From the NCBI GenBank assembly GCA_947489315.1, contig CANLCX010000001.1:313501-377500 (forward strand): a stretch of DNA of 64,000 nt, written 5' to 3'. Source of the stretch: an uncultured Sphingomonadaceae bacterium. Lineage in GTDB: Bacteria > Pseudomonadota > Alphaproteobacteria > Sphingomonadales > Sphingomonadaceae. Position 1 is the first letter of the stretch. Each line of letters begins with the position of its first letter. Both the position numbers and the translations under genes were made by a program. The notes beneath the pieces are model-generated. The model was given only the letters and a program-made list of their open reading frames with translations, was not told the DNA's origin and ran no database searches. This document shows, piece after piece, positions 37,229 to 45,889 of the stretch.

Positions 37229-37477
37229 TTAGCCGGGTGGTGGCAGGTCGAACTTATCATCCTGCCGTTTCTCCGACCGGCGGAGCAATTCATCGCTACG
37301 TTCGGGCTGTGCCTGCGTGGATGGGGTGGTCAACTCCTCGCTGGTCGCCCTTTCGGCTTCGCCGTAGGCCGCGGGCGGCAGAGATTGCCCCTTGGGCGGT
37401 TCCAGCGTCCCGCGATTACCGCAGGCGGACAATATGGCCAGTGAAGCCATGGCCGCAATTTTTCCAAAATTATTCAT
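37229..37477 (-). CDS. lptM: LptM-like small lipoprotein
   Basis: The 82-residue product is a lipoprotein with signal [19 protein letters not shown] (cysteine at residue 19). The next residues [11 protein letters not shown] fit the LptM/YifL signature CGxxGxLxxP; in enterobacteria that protein helps LptD assembly. The placement between argH and lysA is the usual one for this family. The remainder is a hydrophilic disordered tail. It overlaps argH by 4 bp (ATGA). Gene-symbol confidence is moderate. Confidence 0.72.
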   Translation of the reverse strand: MNNFGKIAAMASLAILSACGNRGTLEPPKGQSLPPAAYGEAERATSEELTTPSTQAQPERSDELLRRSEKRQDDKFDLPPPG

Positions 37478-38844
37478 AAGCGATTCGTCTGTTCCAGTTC
37501 TGCGATCCGTTGTCTTACCTGCTCCGGAGCGGTTCCGCCATAGCTGGTCCGGCTGGCGACAGAGCCTTCGACGCTTAAATCCGGCATGTCATAGCCTTCA
37601 ACCCGGGCATCGATGGCCGAGAGATCGGTTGCACTCAGGTCAGCCAGGCCGCAACCGCGCTCCTCGCATAGTTTGACCGCCGAGCCCGTAATATGGTGCG
37701 CCTCGCGGAACGGAATGTTGACTTCCCGCACCAACCAGTCGGCAAGATCGGTCGCGGTGGAAAAACCGCTATCAGCCGCTTCGCGCATCCGCTCGGGCAC
37801 AAAGGTAACACTCTCGATTATACCGGTCATCGCTGCGATGGATAGGCCAAGCAAATCATGCGCCTCAAACACCGGCGGTTTATCGTCCTGCATATCCTTC
37901 GAATATGCCAGCGGCAGGCCCTTCATCGTCATCATGAGCGCATTGAGGCAGCCGACAATGCGCCCCGCATGGCCGCGCACGAGCTCGGCTGCGTCTGGGT
38001 TACGTTTTTGCGGCATGATTGAGCTGCCGGTGGACCATTGATCAGATAGTTTCACAAAACCAAAGGGCTGCGATGCCCAGATGATGATCTCTTCGGCAAG
38101 CCGCGACAAATGCAGGGCCGTTTGTGATGCTGCCATCAAATAATCGAGCGCGAAATCACGGTCGGACACACTGTCCATAGAGTTGGCCGTCGCTGCTCCA
38201 AAGCCCAAAGCCTCTGCGGTCATTTCCCGATCGTTGGGAAAGCCGGTACCGGCGAGCGCAGCCGCACCCAGCGGACATTGATCCAAGCGCTGTTTCGCCG
38301 CCCAGAACCGGCTGCTGTCGCGCGCAAACATTTCATAATAAGCGAGCAGATGATGGCCCATGGTAATCGGTTGCGCGACTTGCAAATGGGTGAAGCCGGG
38401 CATGATTGTATCGGCCTGTTCCTTTGCGCGGGCGATCAAAGCCTCTCGCAGGTCCCAAAGACCGCTGGAAACATCATCCATGGCATCACGTACCCACAAG
38501 CGGAAAGATGTCGCCACCTGATCATTGCGCGAACGCGCTGTGTGCAAGCGCCCTGCGACGGGACCAATAATCTCGGTCAGCCGTGCTTCGATGGTCATGT
38601 GAATATCTTCAAGGTCGAGATTTTCAGGAACGCCGTCCGCTTCATATTCCTGAGCGATCTGATTGAGACCTTCGATGATCTGCGTCGCATCTTCCGCCTC
38701 GACTATGCCTTGCTTGGCCAGCATCGCGACATGCGCAAGCGATGCGCGGATGTCCTGCTGCCATAACTTCTTGTCGAACGGGATAGACGCGTTTATCTCG
38801 CGCATGATTGATGAAGGGCCATCGGCAAACCTGCCGCCCCACAT
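37474..38844 (-). CDS. argH: Argininosuccinate lyase
   Basis: ArgH splits argininosuccinate into arginine and fumarate, the last step of arginine synthesis. The 456-residue protein starts [27 protein letters not shown], contains [20 protein letters not shown] near residue 104, the [17 protein letters not shown] block near 150 and the family signature [19 protein letters not shown] near 272 with the catalytic serine. The start faces the TlpA-like gene, with 28 bp between the two ATGs. Confidence 0.96.
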   Translation of the reverse strand: MWGGRFADGPSSIMREINASIPFDKKLWQQDIRASLAHVAMLAKQGIVEAEDATQIIEGLNQIAQEYEADGVPENLDLEDIHMTIEARLTEIIGPVAGRLHTARSRNDQVATSFRLWVRDAMDDVSSGLWDLREALIARAKEQADTIMPGFTHLQVAQPITMGHHLLAYYEMFARDSSRFWAAKQRLDQCPLGAAALAGTGFPNDREMTAEALGFGAATANSMDSVSDRDFALDYLMAASQTALHLSRLAEEIIIWASQPFGFVKLSDQWSTGSSIMPQKRNPDAAELVRGHAGRIVGCLNALMMTMKGLPLAYSKDMQDDKPPVFEAHDLLGLSIAAMTGIIESVTFVPERMREAADSGFSTATDLADWLVREVNIPFREAHHITGSAVKLCEERGCGLADLSATDLSAIDARVEGYDMPDLSVEGSVASRTSYGGTAPEQVRQRIAELEQTNRL

Positions 38845-38872
38845 GCTGTTGGAATCTGATGTGCGATTAGTG

Positions 38873-39451
38873 ATGCGATTATTCCTGTTTCTGTGCCTGC
38901 CGGCGATGCTTGTTGCTTGCGATAAGCAATCTGATGAAGCGGAGCAAGTTAATGATGCCGTTCAGGAAGGCGAGACCATCGAAAGCGATAGCGGTCTGGT
39001 CGGGCGTCTCGATATCTCTCAGCGCGGCAGCGCAATGGTCGATACGCCTTTCAAGGACCCCGAAGGCCAGACGGTCAGTCTGTCAGATTTTATCGGAAAA
39101 CCGGTACTGGTGAACATCTGGGCGACTTGGTGCGCGCCCTGTATCGTTGAAATGCCAATGTTGGACGCACTGGCTGCACGCGAGAAAGACCGGATGAAAG
39201 TGCTTGTGGTGTCTCAGGACATTCAGGGCGCAGAGAAAGTCGATCCGTTTTTTGCAAAGGCGGATTTCAACGAACTTGAGGCCTATACCGATCAGGAAAA
39301 CGGGTTGAGCTTTGGATTCGGATCGGGGTTGATGCCGACCACCGTGCTCTATGACGCGAGCGGCAAGGAAGTGTGGCGCGTTATCGGCGCGATGGATTGG
39401 GATGGCGCGAGAGCGGCTATGTTGATGGAAGAAACGCTGGCGGAGGGGTGA
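38873..39451 (+). CDS. TlpA-like lipoprotein thioredoxin
   Basis: From the ATG at 38873 the 192-residue product begins [19 protein letters not shown], a lipoprotein signal with the cysteine at residue 16. The redoxin domain (about 55-185) has the active site [15 protein letters not shown] near residue 83 and the cis-proline segment [15 protein letters not shown]. It should act in the periplasm as a thiol-disulfide reductase, for instance in cytochrome c maturation or disulfide repair. Upstream in-frame ATGs exist but lie inside argH on the other strand. A GTG three bases upstream is an alternative. Confidence 0.85.
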   Translation: MRLFLFLCLPAMLVACDKQSDEAEQVNDAVQEGETIESDSGLVGRLDISQRGSAMVDTPFKDPEGQTVSLSDFIGKPVLVNIWATWCAPCIVEMPMLDALAAREKDRMKVLVVSQDIQGAEKVDPFFAKADFNELEAYTDQENGLSFGFGSGLMPTTVLYDASGKEVWRVIGAMDWDGARAAMLMEETLAEG

Positions 39452-39499
39452 GGGATTTTTTGGGTCGCCCGTCCGCTGGACGGGCTGTGGTCCCAAAAA

Positions 39500-39575
<76 letters not shown>

Positions 39576-39589
39576 TTGCATAGGTCAGG

Positions 39590-40048
39590 CCTATGAAGCG
39601 TTCGCGGCCACTGCCAAATCATGAGCGCTTTGGCAAGCACCTTTCCTCAGGCTTTTGCAAATTTCAAAAATATGGGTAGCTGATTGATACCGGTCGTGCA
39701 CATATTTGTGACTAATTGTAAAACCCAAGCTCCTTCCGCGATTCGCAGGTTATGCCTGATTGTCCACAGATAAAAATACAATAATATCAGTAAGTAAGCC
39801 TTATTTTTCTATTTTTCCACAGCTTGCCGCTGTCAATAAGATTATTTCATTTTTTTTACACCAGCGGCCTTGCTCGACTCACTCAGACACGCTTAGTAAG
39901 AGACATCGGCTGGCGGCTGCGGATTCACAAATCCTGGTCTCTATGACATTTGAAAAATACCGTTGAAAACGTGTTTTCAGCATAGGTCTTTCCGTGCCTT
40001 ACGGTTTCTTTGGCTGGGAACTGATTATAAAGGCTGGATTTTTGCTGG
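39590..40048. other. AT-rich region upstream of dnaA with two near-consensus DnaA boxes
   Basis: No gene is present. TTGTCCACA at 39760-39768 and TTTTCCACA at 39813-39821 each differ by one base from the DnaA box TTATCCACA, in the same orientation and 53 bp apart. The DNA between and just after is A/T-rich (39770-39860 contains TTATTTTTC and ATTTTTTTT runs). This could be an autoregulatory region of dnaA or part of an origin. The neighbouring dnaA, rpsT and mutM genes fit an origin-proximal position, but two boxes are few for an oriC. Confidence 0.45.
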
Positions 40049-40093
40049 TTGATGAGCGGCCCCGCTGTAATGCGGGTTAGATTAAGTCGGGGG

Positions 40094-41569
40094 ATGTTAG
40101 TGGTACAAAGTACAGGAAATTCAAGCACGAATCCGTCCATTGAGGCAAAAACCAAGGGGGCGGGAGCCGGTAGCGTGGAAATTCGGAATTCAGAGACAAA
40201 GGATGATGTTGCTGCTCAGCTTGCTGATGCATGGCAGACAATTTGTTCCGGATTGCGCCGGGATTTGGGCGCGCAGATTTTTGGTCAATGGATCAAACCG
40301 ATTAAACTGGCGCGGTTCGATTCCGACAGTGGTGATTTGCAGCTGGTACTGCCTTCTGAATTTGCCGCCAATTGGGTCCGCGAACGTTATGCTGAGCGCT
40401 TGGCTCTGGCTTGGAAAGGCCATTTTTCCGACGTAAAGAATATTAATTTTTCTGCCAAGGCCGGCGCTGCTCGGATTGCGCAAGTCAAGCAAGGCAATGC
40501 AGCTGTCACCCATCAAGGTAGTGCGATCCCAAAGACTGGAAAATTCCAGCTCGATCTTGATCCGCGCATGACATTCGAAGAATTTATTGCCGGCCACAGT
40601 AATGTGTTGGCGCAAAGCGCCGCACAGCGGATGGCCGCAGCGGAAAACCCGCTTTTCAATCCGCTTTACCTGCAATCCTCGACGGGGCAGGGCAAAACCC
40701 ATCTCATGCATGCGATCGGTCACGCCTATCGGGCTGAATGTCCCGACGCGCGCGTTATTTATATGTCGGCCGAACGGTTCATGATTGAATTTGTCTCGGC
40801 CATGCGCAGCAACGAAACAATGGAGTTTAAGGCTGCGCTGCGTGAAGCAGATTTGCTGATGATCGATGATATTCAGTTCATCGTCGGCAAAAATTCGACG
40901 CAGGAAGAATTTCTTCATACGGTTGATTCGTTGATCAGCCGCGGCAAGCGTGTCGTTGTTGCTGCTGACCGTCCGCCACAAGCGCTTGATGGCGTGGATC
41001 AGCGGCTCTTGTCACGGTTATCGATGGGCTTGGTGGCTGATATCCAATCCGCAGGCCTCGAACTGCGCCGGGATATCTTGCACCATCGGCTGGCTACCAT
41101 GCCGCATCAGCAAGTTTCTGAAGATGTGATTGAGTTTCTCGCTCGGACGATCAGCCGCAACTTGCGCGAATTGGAAGGCGGTCTCAATAAGCTGCTTGCC
41201 TATTCTCAGCTGACCGGTCGCCCGATTACTAAGGAACTGGCTGAGGAACAATTGTCGGACATATTGAGTGCATGTCGCCGCCGGATTACGATTGATGAAA
41301 TCCAGCGCACTGTGTGTGAATATTACCGGCTCGATCGCAACGAGATGTCATCCAAACGCCGCGCGCGTGCGGTGGCCCGCCCGCGACAGGTCGCCATGTA
41401 TCTCGCCAAGGTCATGACCCCGCGCAGCTATCCAGAAATTGGCCGGAAATTTGGCGGCCGCGATCACAGCACGGTTATCCATGCGGTGAAGCTGGTGGAA
41501 CAACTGCGCGGTGAAGATACCGAAATGGACAATGATGTCCGCATGCTGCTCCGTCAGCTGGAAAGCTGA
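40094..41569 (+). CDS. dnaA: Chromosomal replication initiator DnaA
   Basis: DnaA binds origin boxes and opens the duplex. The 491-residue protein has an N-terminal domain I (about 45-115: AAQLADAWQTICSGLRRDLGAQIFGQWIKPI), a linker, the AAA+ domain with P-loop STGQGKTHLMHAIGH and Walker B DLLMIDDIQFIVG, and the C-terminal box-binding helix-turn-helix with the signature FGGRDHSTVIHAVK. The start is uncertain: I give the ATG at 40094, but the GTG at 40100 has GGGGG at better spacing, and an in-frame ATG at 40049 is also open. Confidence 0.95.
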   Translation: MLVVQSTGNSSTNPSIEAKTKGAGAGSVEIRNSETKDDVAAQLADAWQTICSGLRRDLGAQIFGQWIKPIKLARFDSDSGDLQLVLPSEFAANWVRERYAERLALAWKGHFSDVKNINFSAKAGAARIAQVKQGNAAVTHQGSAIPKTGKFQLDLDPRMTFEEFIAGHSNVLAQSAAQRMAAAENPLFNPLYLQSSTGQGKTHLMHAIGHAYRAECPDARVIYMSAERFMIEFVSAMRSNETMEFKAALREADLLMIDDIQFIVGKNSTQEEFLHTVDSLISRGKRVVVAADRPPQALDGVDQRLLSRLSMGLVADIQSAGLELRRDILHHRLATMPHQQVSEDVIEFLARTISRNLRELEGGLNKLLAYSQLTGRPITKELAEEQLSDILSACRRRITIDEIQRTVCEYYRLDRNEMSSKRRARAVARPRQVAMYLAKVMTPRSYPEIGRKFGGRDHSTVIHAVKLVEQLRGEDTEMDNDVRMLLRQLES

Positions 41570-41618
41570 CCGAGCAGATGTAACGGTGCTATGCCGGTTA
41601 TGGCTGGTTTTGAGTTGG

Positions 41619-42287
41619 TTATTTTTTCTCTGGTGCCACGGAGATGCGAATTCTTTCACCGCTGTTGCCAGGGAAATCGGTGAACATCGCTTCGACCAGA
41701 TTTGGTACCAGATAAGTCAGATTTTTTGACCGCGACAAGGCCTCGGCCTTTCCTTCAAACAGGCGTTCGCCATCGGCTTGCCGGTCAATCTTCATATCTA
41801 ATGCTGTGGTGAAAACCGTAAAGCTGCGGACGCCGCCATAGCCAGAAAAGCCATGACCGCCGAACAGGAACGGGTCGTGGAAACCATAGCGATACCGATG
41901 CCGGCCATAGAAGCCGCTGCGGCGACCGTAAAATCCTGTGGCAAAGAACGGACTATGGTCGCTCACCACTTTTTCGCGGCCTGTGTCCACATCATAGTCC
42001 ATGCTGACAATTAATTGCGCTGCTGCTGGATCGTCGCTGCGCTGATAGCCTAAATCAGACATACGCTGCTCGACAAGGGCGGCATATTGCGCAAATTCCA
42101 GTCCGCCGGAGAGCTCTGGATCGGCAGCGACAACCGCGAAGCTCTGTCCCTGTGCGGGTGGCAAGGCTTCGAACCGCTGAACATCGGCACGAAACGGGCT
42201 CGCGCAAGCACCCAATGCCAAAAAGGCGATGGGCGCAAAAATTGTCAGTTTGATATGCTTTGAATTCTTAAATCGAGACGCTGTCAT
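41619..42287 (-). CDS. DUF4136 family lipoprotein
   Basis: A 222-residue predicted lipoprotein with signal region KHIKLTIFAPIAFLALGAC (cysteine near residue 28). The DUF4136-like body (about 35-215) includes QSFAVVAADPELSGGLEFAQYAALVEQRMSDLGYQRSDDPAAAQLIVSMDYDV. An aromatic and histidine-rich stretch GFYGRRSGFYGRHRYRYGFHDPFLFGGHG (about 122-150) is a low-complexity insert. The family role is unknown. It converges on dnaA. Confidence 0.8.
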   Translation of the reverse strand: MTASRFKNSKHIKLTIFAPIAFLALGACASPFRADVQRFEALPPAQGQSFAVVAADPELSGGLEFAQYAALVEQRMSDLGYQRSDDPAAAQLIVSMDYDVDTGREKVVSDHSPFFATGFYGRRSGFYGRHRYRYGFHDPFLFGGHGFSGYGGVRSFTVFTTALDMKIDRQADGERLFEGKAEALSRSKNLTYLVPNLVEAMFTDFPGNSGERIRISVAPEKK

Positions 42288-42680
42288 CGTGATTCCTTCA
42301 ACTTGCCCGCCATCTGTTCAATATAGTAAGGCTATCATGCTGAACCACCATTGAACGACAATATAATGCGACTCACCGATAGTTTTTTAATGGAGAGCAT
42401 TTGATTTTTGACGATTATTCTGTTTGCCGATAGATTTATGCGAAAGAAAATACACTATTTTACAATAGTATGCACCTTAATGACGCCCTCAAAGGCTTCA
42501 ATATCGCGCCGCGATGGTCGCAAAATGGCTATGATTAGGAAGCCGGCCTATATACCTACCGAACAACATTAAGAAACATTGCGTTACATAATGATACGGC
42601 TAATAAAGACGGATTAGACGGCGCTAGGTGACGAATACAGACCAACTAAACCGATCACTTCGAAAGAGTAATATATCACT
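42288..42680. other. Intergenic, A/T-rich, with a small palindrome
   Basis: No gene is supported in these 393 bp between two divergent genes. ACTATT (42454-42459) and AATAGT (42464-42469) form a 6-bp inverted repeat with a 4-bp centre, which could be an operator. The rest probably holds promoters for the divergent DUF4136 and winged-helix genes, but I see no clear pair of hexamers. Confidence 0.4.
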
Positions 42681-43697
42681 ATGGATCAAAACATGCAGGA
42701 TGACATTTGGGGCGGTCAGATTTTATTTGTCTCCGATGATGCAGCGCTCCGAGCTCTTTATGTCCATGCTATTGAATTGCTCGGCGGACGGTGCGCGCTA
42801 TTGCCGATCGACTTTGATGCGGATGATCTCGCGGATCGGATGAATATTGCTGCCATCGTGATTCAGATTACCGAGTGGGACAGCATTCAACAAAATGCTC
42901 TGGATCAAATCGAGCGCTTCTGTGAAACATCCAATCTCCCCATGCTGATCCGCACCGATCTAAACTTGCTAGACACTATATTGGTGGCCGTAGACTATCC
43001 CCATGTCGAACATCTGCTGAGCGACAGTGTCGCCGAGCTATTTGTATCACTGGAACACCGAACTCAACGTCCGATTAGCAGCCTGTTCGCGGATAGGGAC
43101 GAAATAGATCTGGCGGATCTTAAGAAAATTTCTGCCGATGTGGAACGTATTGCCAGAGCGTTGGTGAAATTATCCGGTCCTGCACAGCCGGCCGGCGAAA
43201 GGCGCCGGATTAACAGCCCGTTTCTGGAAACGGATGCGCAAAAAACGCTCGCCGATTCGCCTATCGGTTTTAAAGCCGGATCATCAGCGGATCTACAGGG
43301 TCTGGATTCTGATCGCGGATCGGAACATCGGCCCGCTGCGCCCGTCGACGACATATCTGCGGATGAAGTGCGGGGATTGATCCGGGCCAGGCGGCTGCGG
43401 GATCAATATTTCGATGCAGAGCTATTTGCCGACCCCGCATGGGACATGTTGCTCGATTTGATGGCTGCGCAGCTTGAAGGAACCAAGGTTGCGGTTTCCA
43501 GCCTTTGCATTGCTGCGTCCGTTCCGCCCACCACCGCGCTGCGTTGGATTAAAACCATGACCGATGAGAATATTCTCCAGCGTAAAGCTGATGAGAGAGA
43601 TGGTCGCCGGATATTTATAGAATTAGGTGATGAAGCCGCAGCGGGGATGGTTGGGTTTTTAGCAGCGATTCGCCGCGAGGGGCTCATGCTGATCTGA
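42681..43697 (+). CDS. Winged-helix regulator with N-terminal pseudo-receiver
   Basis: The 338-residue protein has two parts. Residues about 11-125 resemble a response-regulator receiver (GGQILFVSDDAALRALYVHAIELLGG), but the strand that should end in the phospho-acceptor aspartate reads IAAIVIQITEWDS, with no Asp in place. Residues about 230-335 are a MarR-like winged helix preceded by the conserved FDAELFADPAWDMLLDLMAAQLEGTKVAVSSLCIAASVPPTTALRWIKTM, which I associate with sphingomonad proteins; the wing is DGRRIFIEL. It is presumably a DNA-binding regulator independent of phosphorylation. Target unknown. It sits between dnaA and rpsT. Confidence 0.78.
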   Translation: MDQNMQDDIWGGQILFVSDDAALRALYVHAIELLGGRCALLPIDFDADDLADRMNIAAIVIQITEWDSIQQNALDQIERFCETSNLPMLIRTDLNLLDTILVAVDYPHVEHLLSDSVAELFVSLEHRTQRPISSLFADRDEIDLADLKKISADVERIARALVKLSGPAQPAGERRRINSPFLETDAQKTLADSPIGFKAGSSADLQGLDSDRGSEHRPAAPVDDISADEVRGLIRARRLRDQYFDAELFADPAWDMLLDLMAAQLEGTKVAVSSLCIAASVPPTTALRWIKTMTDENILQRKADERDGRRIFIELGDEAAAGMVGFLAAIRREGLMLI

Positions 43698-43705
43698 TTC
43701 GGGCC

Positions 43706-43745
43706 AAAGAAAACCCGCCAGAAATCTAGCGGGTGATTCTTTTCA
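43706..43745. terminator. Bidirectional terminator between the winged-helix gene and rpsT
   Basis: ACCCGC (43713-43718) pairs with GCGGGT (43729-43734) with a 10-nt loop. On the plus strand it is followed by GATTCTTTTC, and on the minus strand by TTTCTTT, so one hairpin can end both convergent transcripts. Confidence 0.7.
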
Positions 43746-43776
43746 TATTTGTCTATCCGGCCTTAGCCAGAACGGC

Positions 43777-44040
43777 TTATGCCAGAGCAGCAACCCGTTT
43801 TGTCAAACGGCTAAATTTCCGCGATGCTGTGTTTTTGTGGAACACACCGCGTGAAACGCCGCGCGCCAATTCAGGCTGAACAGCTGCAAGAGCGGTGGCC
43901 GCAGCGCTTTTGTCGCCTGCTTCCAAAGCCGCTTCAACGGTTTTGATCTTCGTGCGAATCTGGCTCACGCGGTTCTTGTTAATGACCGTGCGACGCTCGT
44001 TGCGACGGATACGTTTTTTTGCTTGCGGCGTATTAGCCAT
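43777..44040 (-). CDS. rpsT: 30S ribosomal protein S20
   Basis: The 87-residue basic protein is ribosomal protein S20 of the small subunit: [39 protein letters not shown], then [32 protein letters not shown]. Length and charge are normal. The gene order dnaA-rpsT-mutM is common in alphaproteobacteria. An intrinsic terminator lies downstream. Confidence 0.97.
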   Translation of the reverse strand: MANTPQAKKRIRRNERRTVINKNRVSQIRTKIKTVEAALEAGDKSAAATALAAVQPELARGVSRGVFHKNTASRKFSRLTKRVAALA

Positions 44041-44179
44041 GAAATTTCCTCAAAACTGAAATGCTGGATAGCCACAAATCACATATGCAACCTTGGCTCA
44101 AGTCGGCGGTCATTAGCTCTGTTGGTGATTCCCGTCAATAGCTTAGTCACAGATGAGTAGAGGGTTTTCGGCCTGGGTA

Positions 44180-44992
44180 TCAGCTCTGGCATTTTCGGCA
44201 GTAAAAGGTGGATCGCCCGCCATCGACCTTGCGTAGGACGGGAGCACCACAGGCACAATCTTCTCCCTCGCGGCCGTAAACCAACCATTCCTTTGAGAAA
44301 TAGCCCAATTCACCATCGGGTTGGACAAAATCGCGCAGGGATGATCCTCCTGCCGCTATTGCCGCTTTCAGTACCATTTTGATTGCTGTGACCAGTTTGT
44401 CATAGCGGGGCTTCGATATGCCGCCACCCATCCGGCTTGGCGCTATACCGGCCATATGCAGGGCCTCACAGACGTATATGTTACCAAGTCCAGCGACATT
44501 GCGTTGATCGAGCAACAATTGCTTGATCGGGGCTTTGCGGTCCTTTGTCACGGCTTTGAGATAGGCGCCGTTAAAATCATCGCCCAAAGGCTCTGGCCCC
44601 ATCGCTGCAAACGGACCAAATTCATCCACTTCATCGGCCCGAATCAGGTCGAGCGAGCCAAATCGCCGCGGGTCGTTCAGCACCAGTCGCCGATTTTCTT
44701 CAGTTTCCAGCAACAGATGGTCATGTTTTTCCAGTTCCGTTGGATCTATCCGCCAGCGCCCGGACATGCCGAGATGAAAGATCATCACATCCCCGCGATC
44801 GGTTTCGATCAATCCATATTTGGCCCGCCGTGACAGCTCGACTACCCGCGCGCCGGTCATGCGTTGGCGCAAGTCCGTCGGGATGGGACGGCGTAAATCG
44901 GCGCGGCGTGGCTCGACCAACGTCAATCTTTTGCCTTCTAGCACCGGGCGGAGTCCCGCCACGGTGGTTTCAACTTCTGGTAGTTCTGGCAT
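44180..44992 (-). CDS. mutM: Formamidopyrimidine-DNA glycosylase
   Basis: MutM removes 8-oxoguanine and cuts the abasic site. The start must be the ATG at 44992 because the mature N-terminal proline of MPELPEVETTVAGLRP is the catalytic nucleophile; a longer reading adds 34 unconserved residues. The 270-residue protein has the HLGMSGR lysine/arginine region near 70, the helix-two-turns-helix (QRNVAGLGNIYVCEALHMAGI) near 170, and a C-terminal zinc finger CAC...CRKC of the alphaproteobacterial C-x-C/C-x2-C form. It is divergent from ubiE with 131 bp between. Confidence 0.95.
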   Translation of the reverse strand: MPELPEVETTVAGLRPVLEGKRLTLVEPRRADLRRPIPTDLRQRMTGARVVELSRRAKYGLIETDRGDVMIFHLGMSGRWRIDPTELEKHDHLLLETEENRRLVLNDPRRFGSLDLIRADEVDEFGPFAAMGPEPLGDDFNGAYLKAVTKDRKAPIKQLLLDQRNVAGLGNIYVCEALHMAGIAPSRMGGGISKPRYDKLVTAIKMVLKAAIAAGGSSLRDFVQPDGELGYFSKEWLVYGREGEDCACGAPVLRKVDGGRSTFYCRKCQS

Positions 44993-45123
44993 CATGCCCC
45001 TTATATTATCGCAGCTACGCTCTATCCTGCAGCTACAGGGTGATTGCAGTGCTGCCAAGCGTCGTCTAATGCTGTGTTCGAAAAACGTCCGCATACAGAT
45101 TCTGCGGGGCCAATTCCAACGAC

Positions 45124-45876
45124 GTGAGCAACCAGTATATGATCGAAACCAAGACAGTCTCCTTCGGCTATGAAGAGGTGGATGAAGACGAAAAGGTCGG
45201 CCGTGTCGGTCAGGTCTTTTCCAGTGTCGCGAGCAAATATGATGTGATGAACGACGCGATGAGCGCGGGCACGCACAGGTTGTGGAAAGATCGCTTTGCT
45301 CGCCGGGTCAAGCCGCGCGAAGGCGAAGAGATACTCGATATGGCTGGTGGTACCGGTGATATTGCCTTCCGTATGGTTGATAGCGGTGCGAATATAACGG
45401 TTGCCGATATTAACCCCGACATGCTGTCCGAAGGGCTGGATCGCGCGATCAAAAAGGGGGAAGGTCGGCTGGTCTGGAGCGAACAGAATGCCGAAGAGCT
45501 AAACTTCCCAGATGTCCATTTCGACGCTTATACGATTGTCTTCGGCATCCGCAATGTCACCCATATTGAAAAAGCGTTGGCCGAAGCACATCGCGTGTTG
45601 CGCTATGGCGGACGATTTTATTGCATGGAATTTTCCAAAACTTTGTGGCCGGGCTTTGACAAAGTTTATGATTTTTATTCGCATCGCGTCATGCCGAAAA
45701 TCGGCAAGGCCGTAGCCGATGATGAAGACAGCTATCGCTATCTTGCCGAATCCATTGACCGGTTTCCACCAATGGAGAAATTTCGCGCTATGATTGAAGA
45801 TGCTGGCTTTTCCCAGACCAAGGTCGAGCCGATGATGGGTGGGCTAGTTGCCATCCACAGCGGTTGGAAAGTCTGA
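45124..45876 (+). CDS. ubiE: Ubiquinone/menaquinone C-methyltransferase
   Basis: UbiE is a SAM-dependent methyltransferase in ubiquinone synthesis. The 250-residue protein begins with a GTG and contains VGQVFSSVASKYDVMNDAMSAGTHRLWKD, the SAM motif EEILDMAGGTGDIAFRM near residue 75, IVFGIRNVTHIEKALAEAHRVLRYGGRF near 138-166 and the C-terminal GGLVAIHSGWKV. An ATG at residue 6 is an alternative start. ubiB follows after 13 bp, so the pair is an operon. Confidence 0.95.
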   Translation: MSNQYMIETKTVSFGYEEVDEDEKVGRVGQVFSSVASKYDVMNDAMSAGTHRLWKDRFARRVKPREGEEILDMAGGTGDIAFRMVDSGANITVADINPDMLSEGLDRAIKKGEGRLVWSEQNAEELNFPDVHFDAYTIVFGIRNVTHIEKALAEAHRVLRYGGRFYCMEFSKTLWPGFDKVYDFYSHRVMPKIGKAVADDEDSYRYLAESIDRFPPMEKFRAMIEDAGFSQTKVEPMMGGLVAIHSGWKV

Positions 45877-45889
45877 GTATCTCCATAGC

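Noticed and set aside
45848-45889. Upstream in-frame start for ubiB
   Set aside because: It overlaps the end of ubiE and adds unconserved residues; the ATG at 45890 gives the expected spacing.
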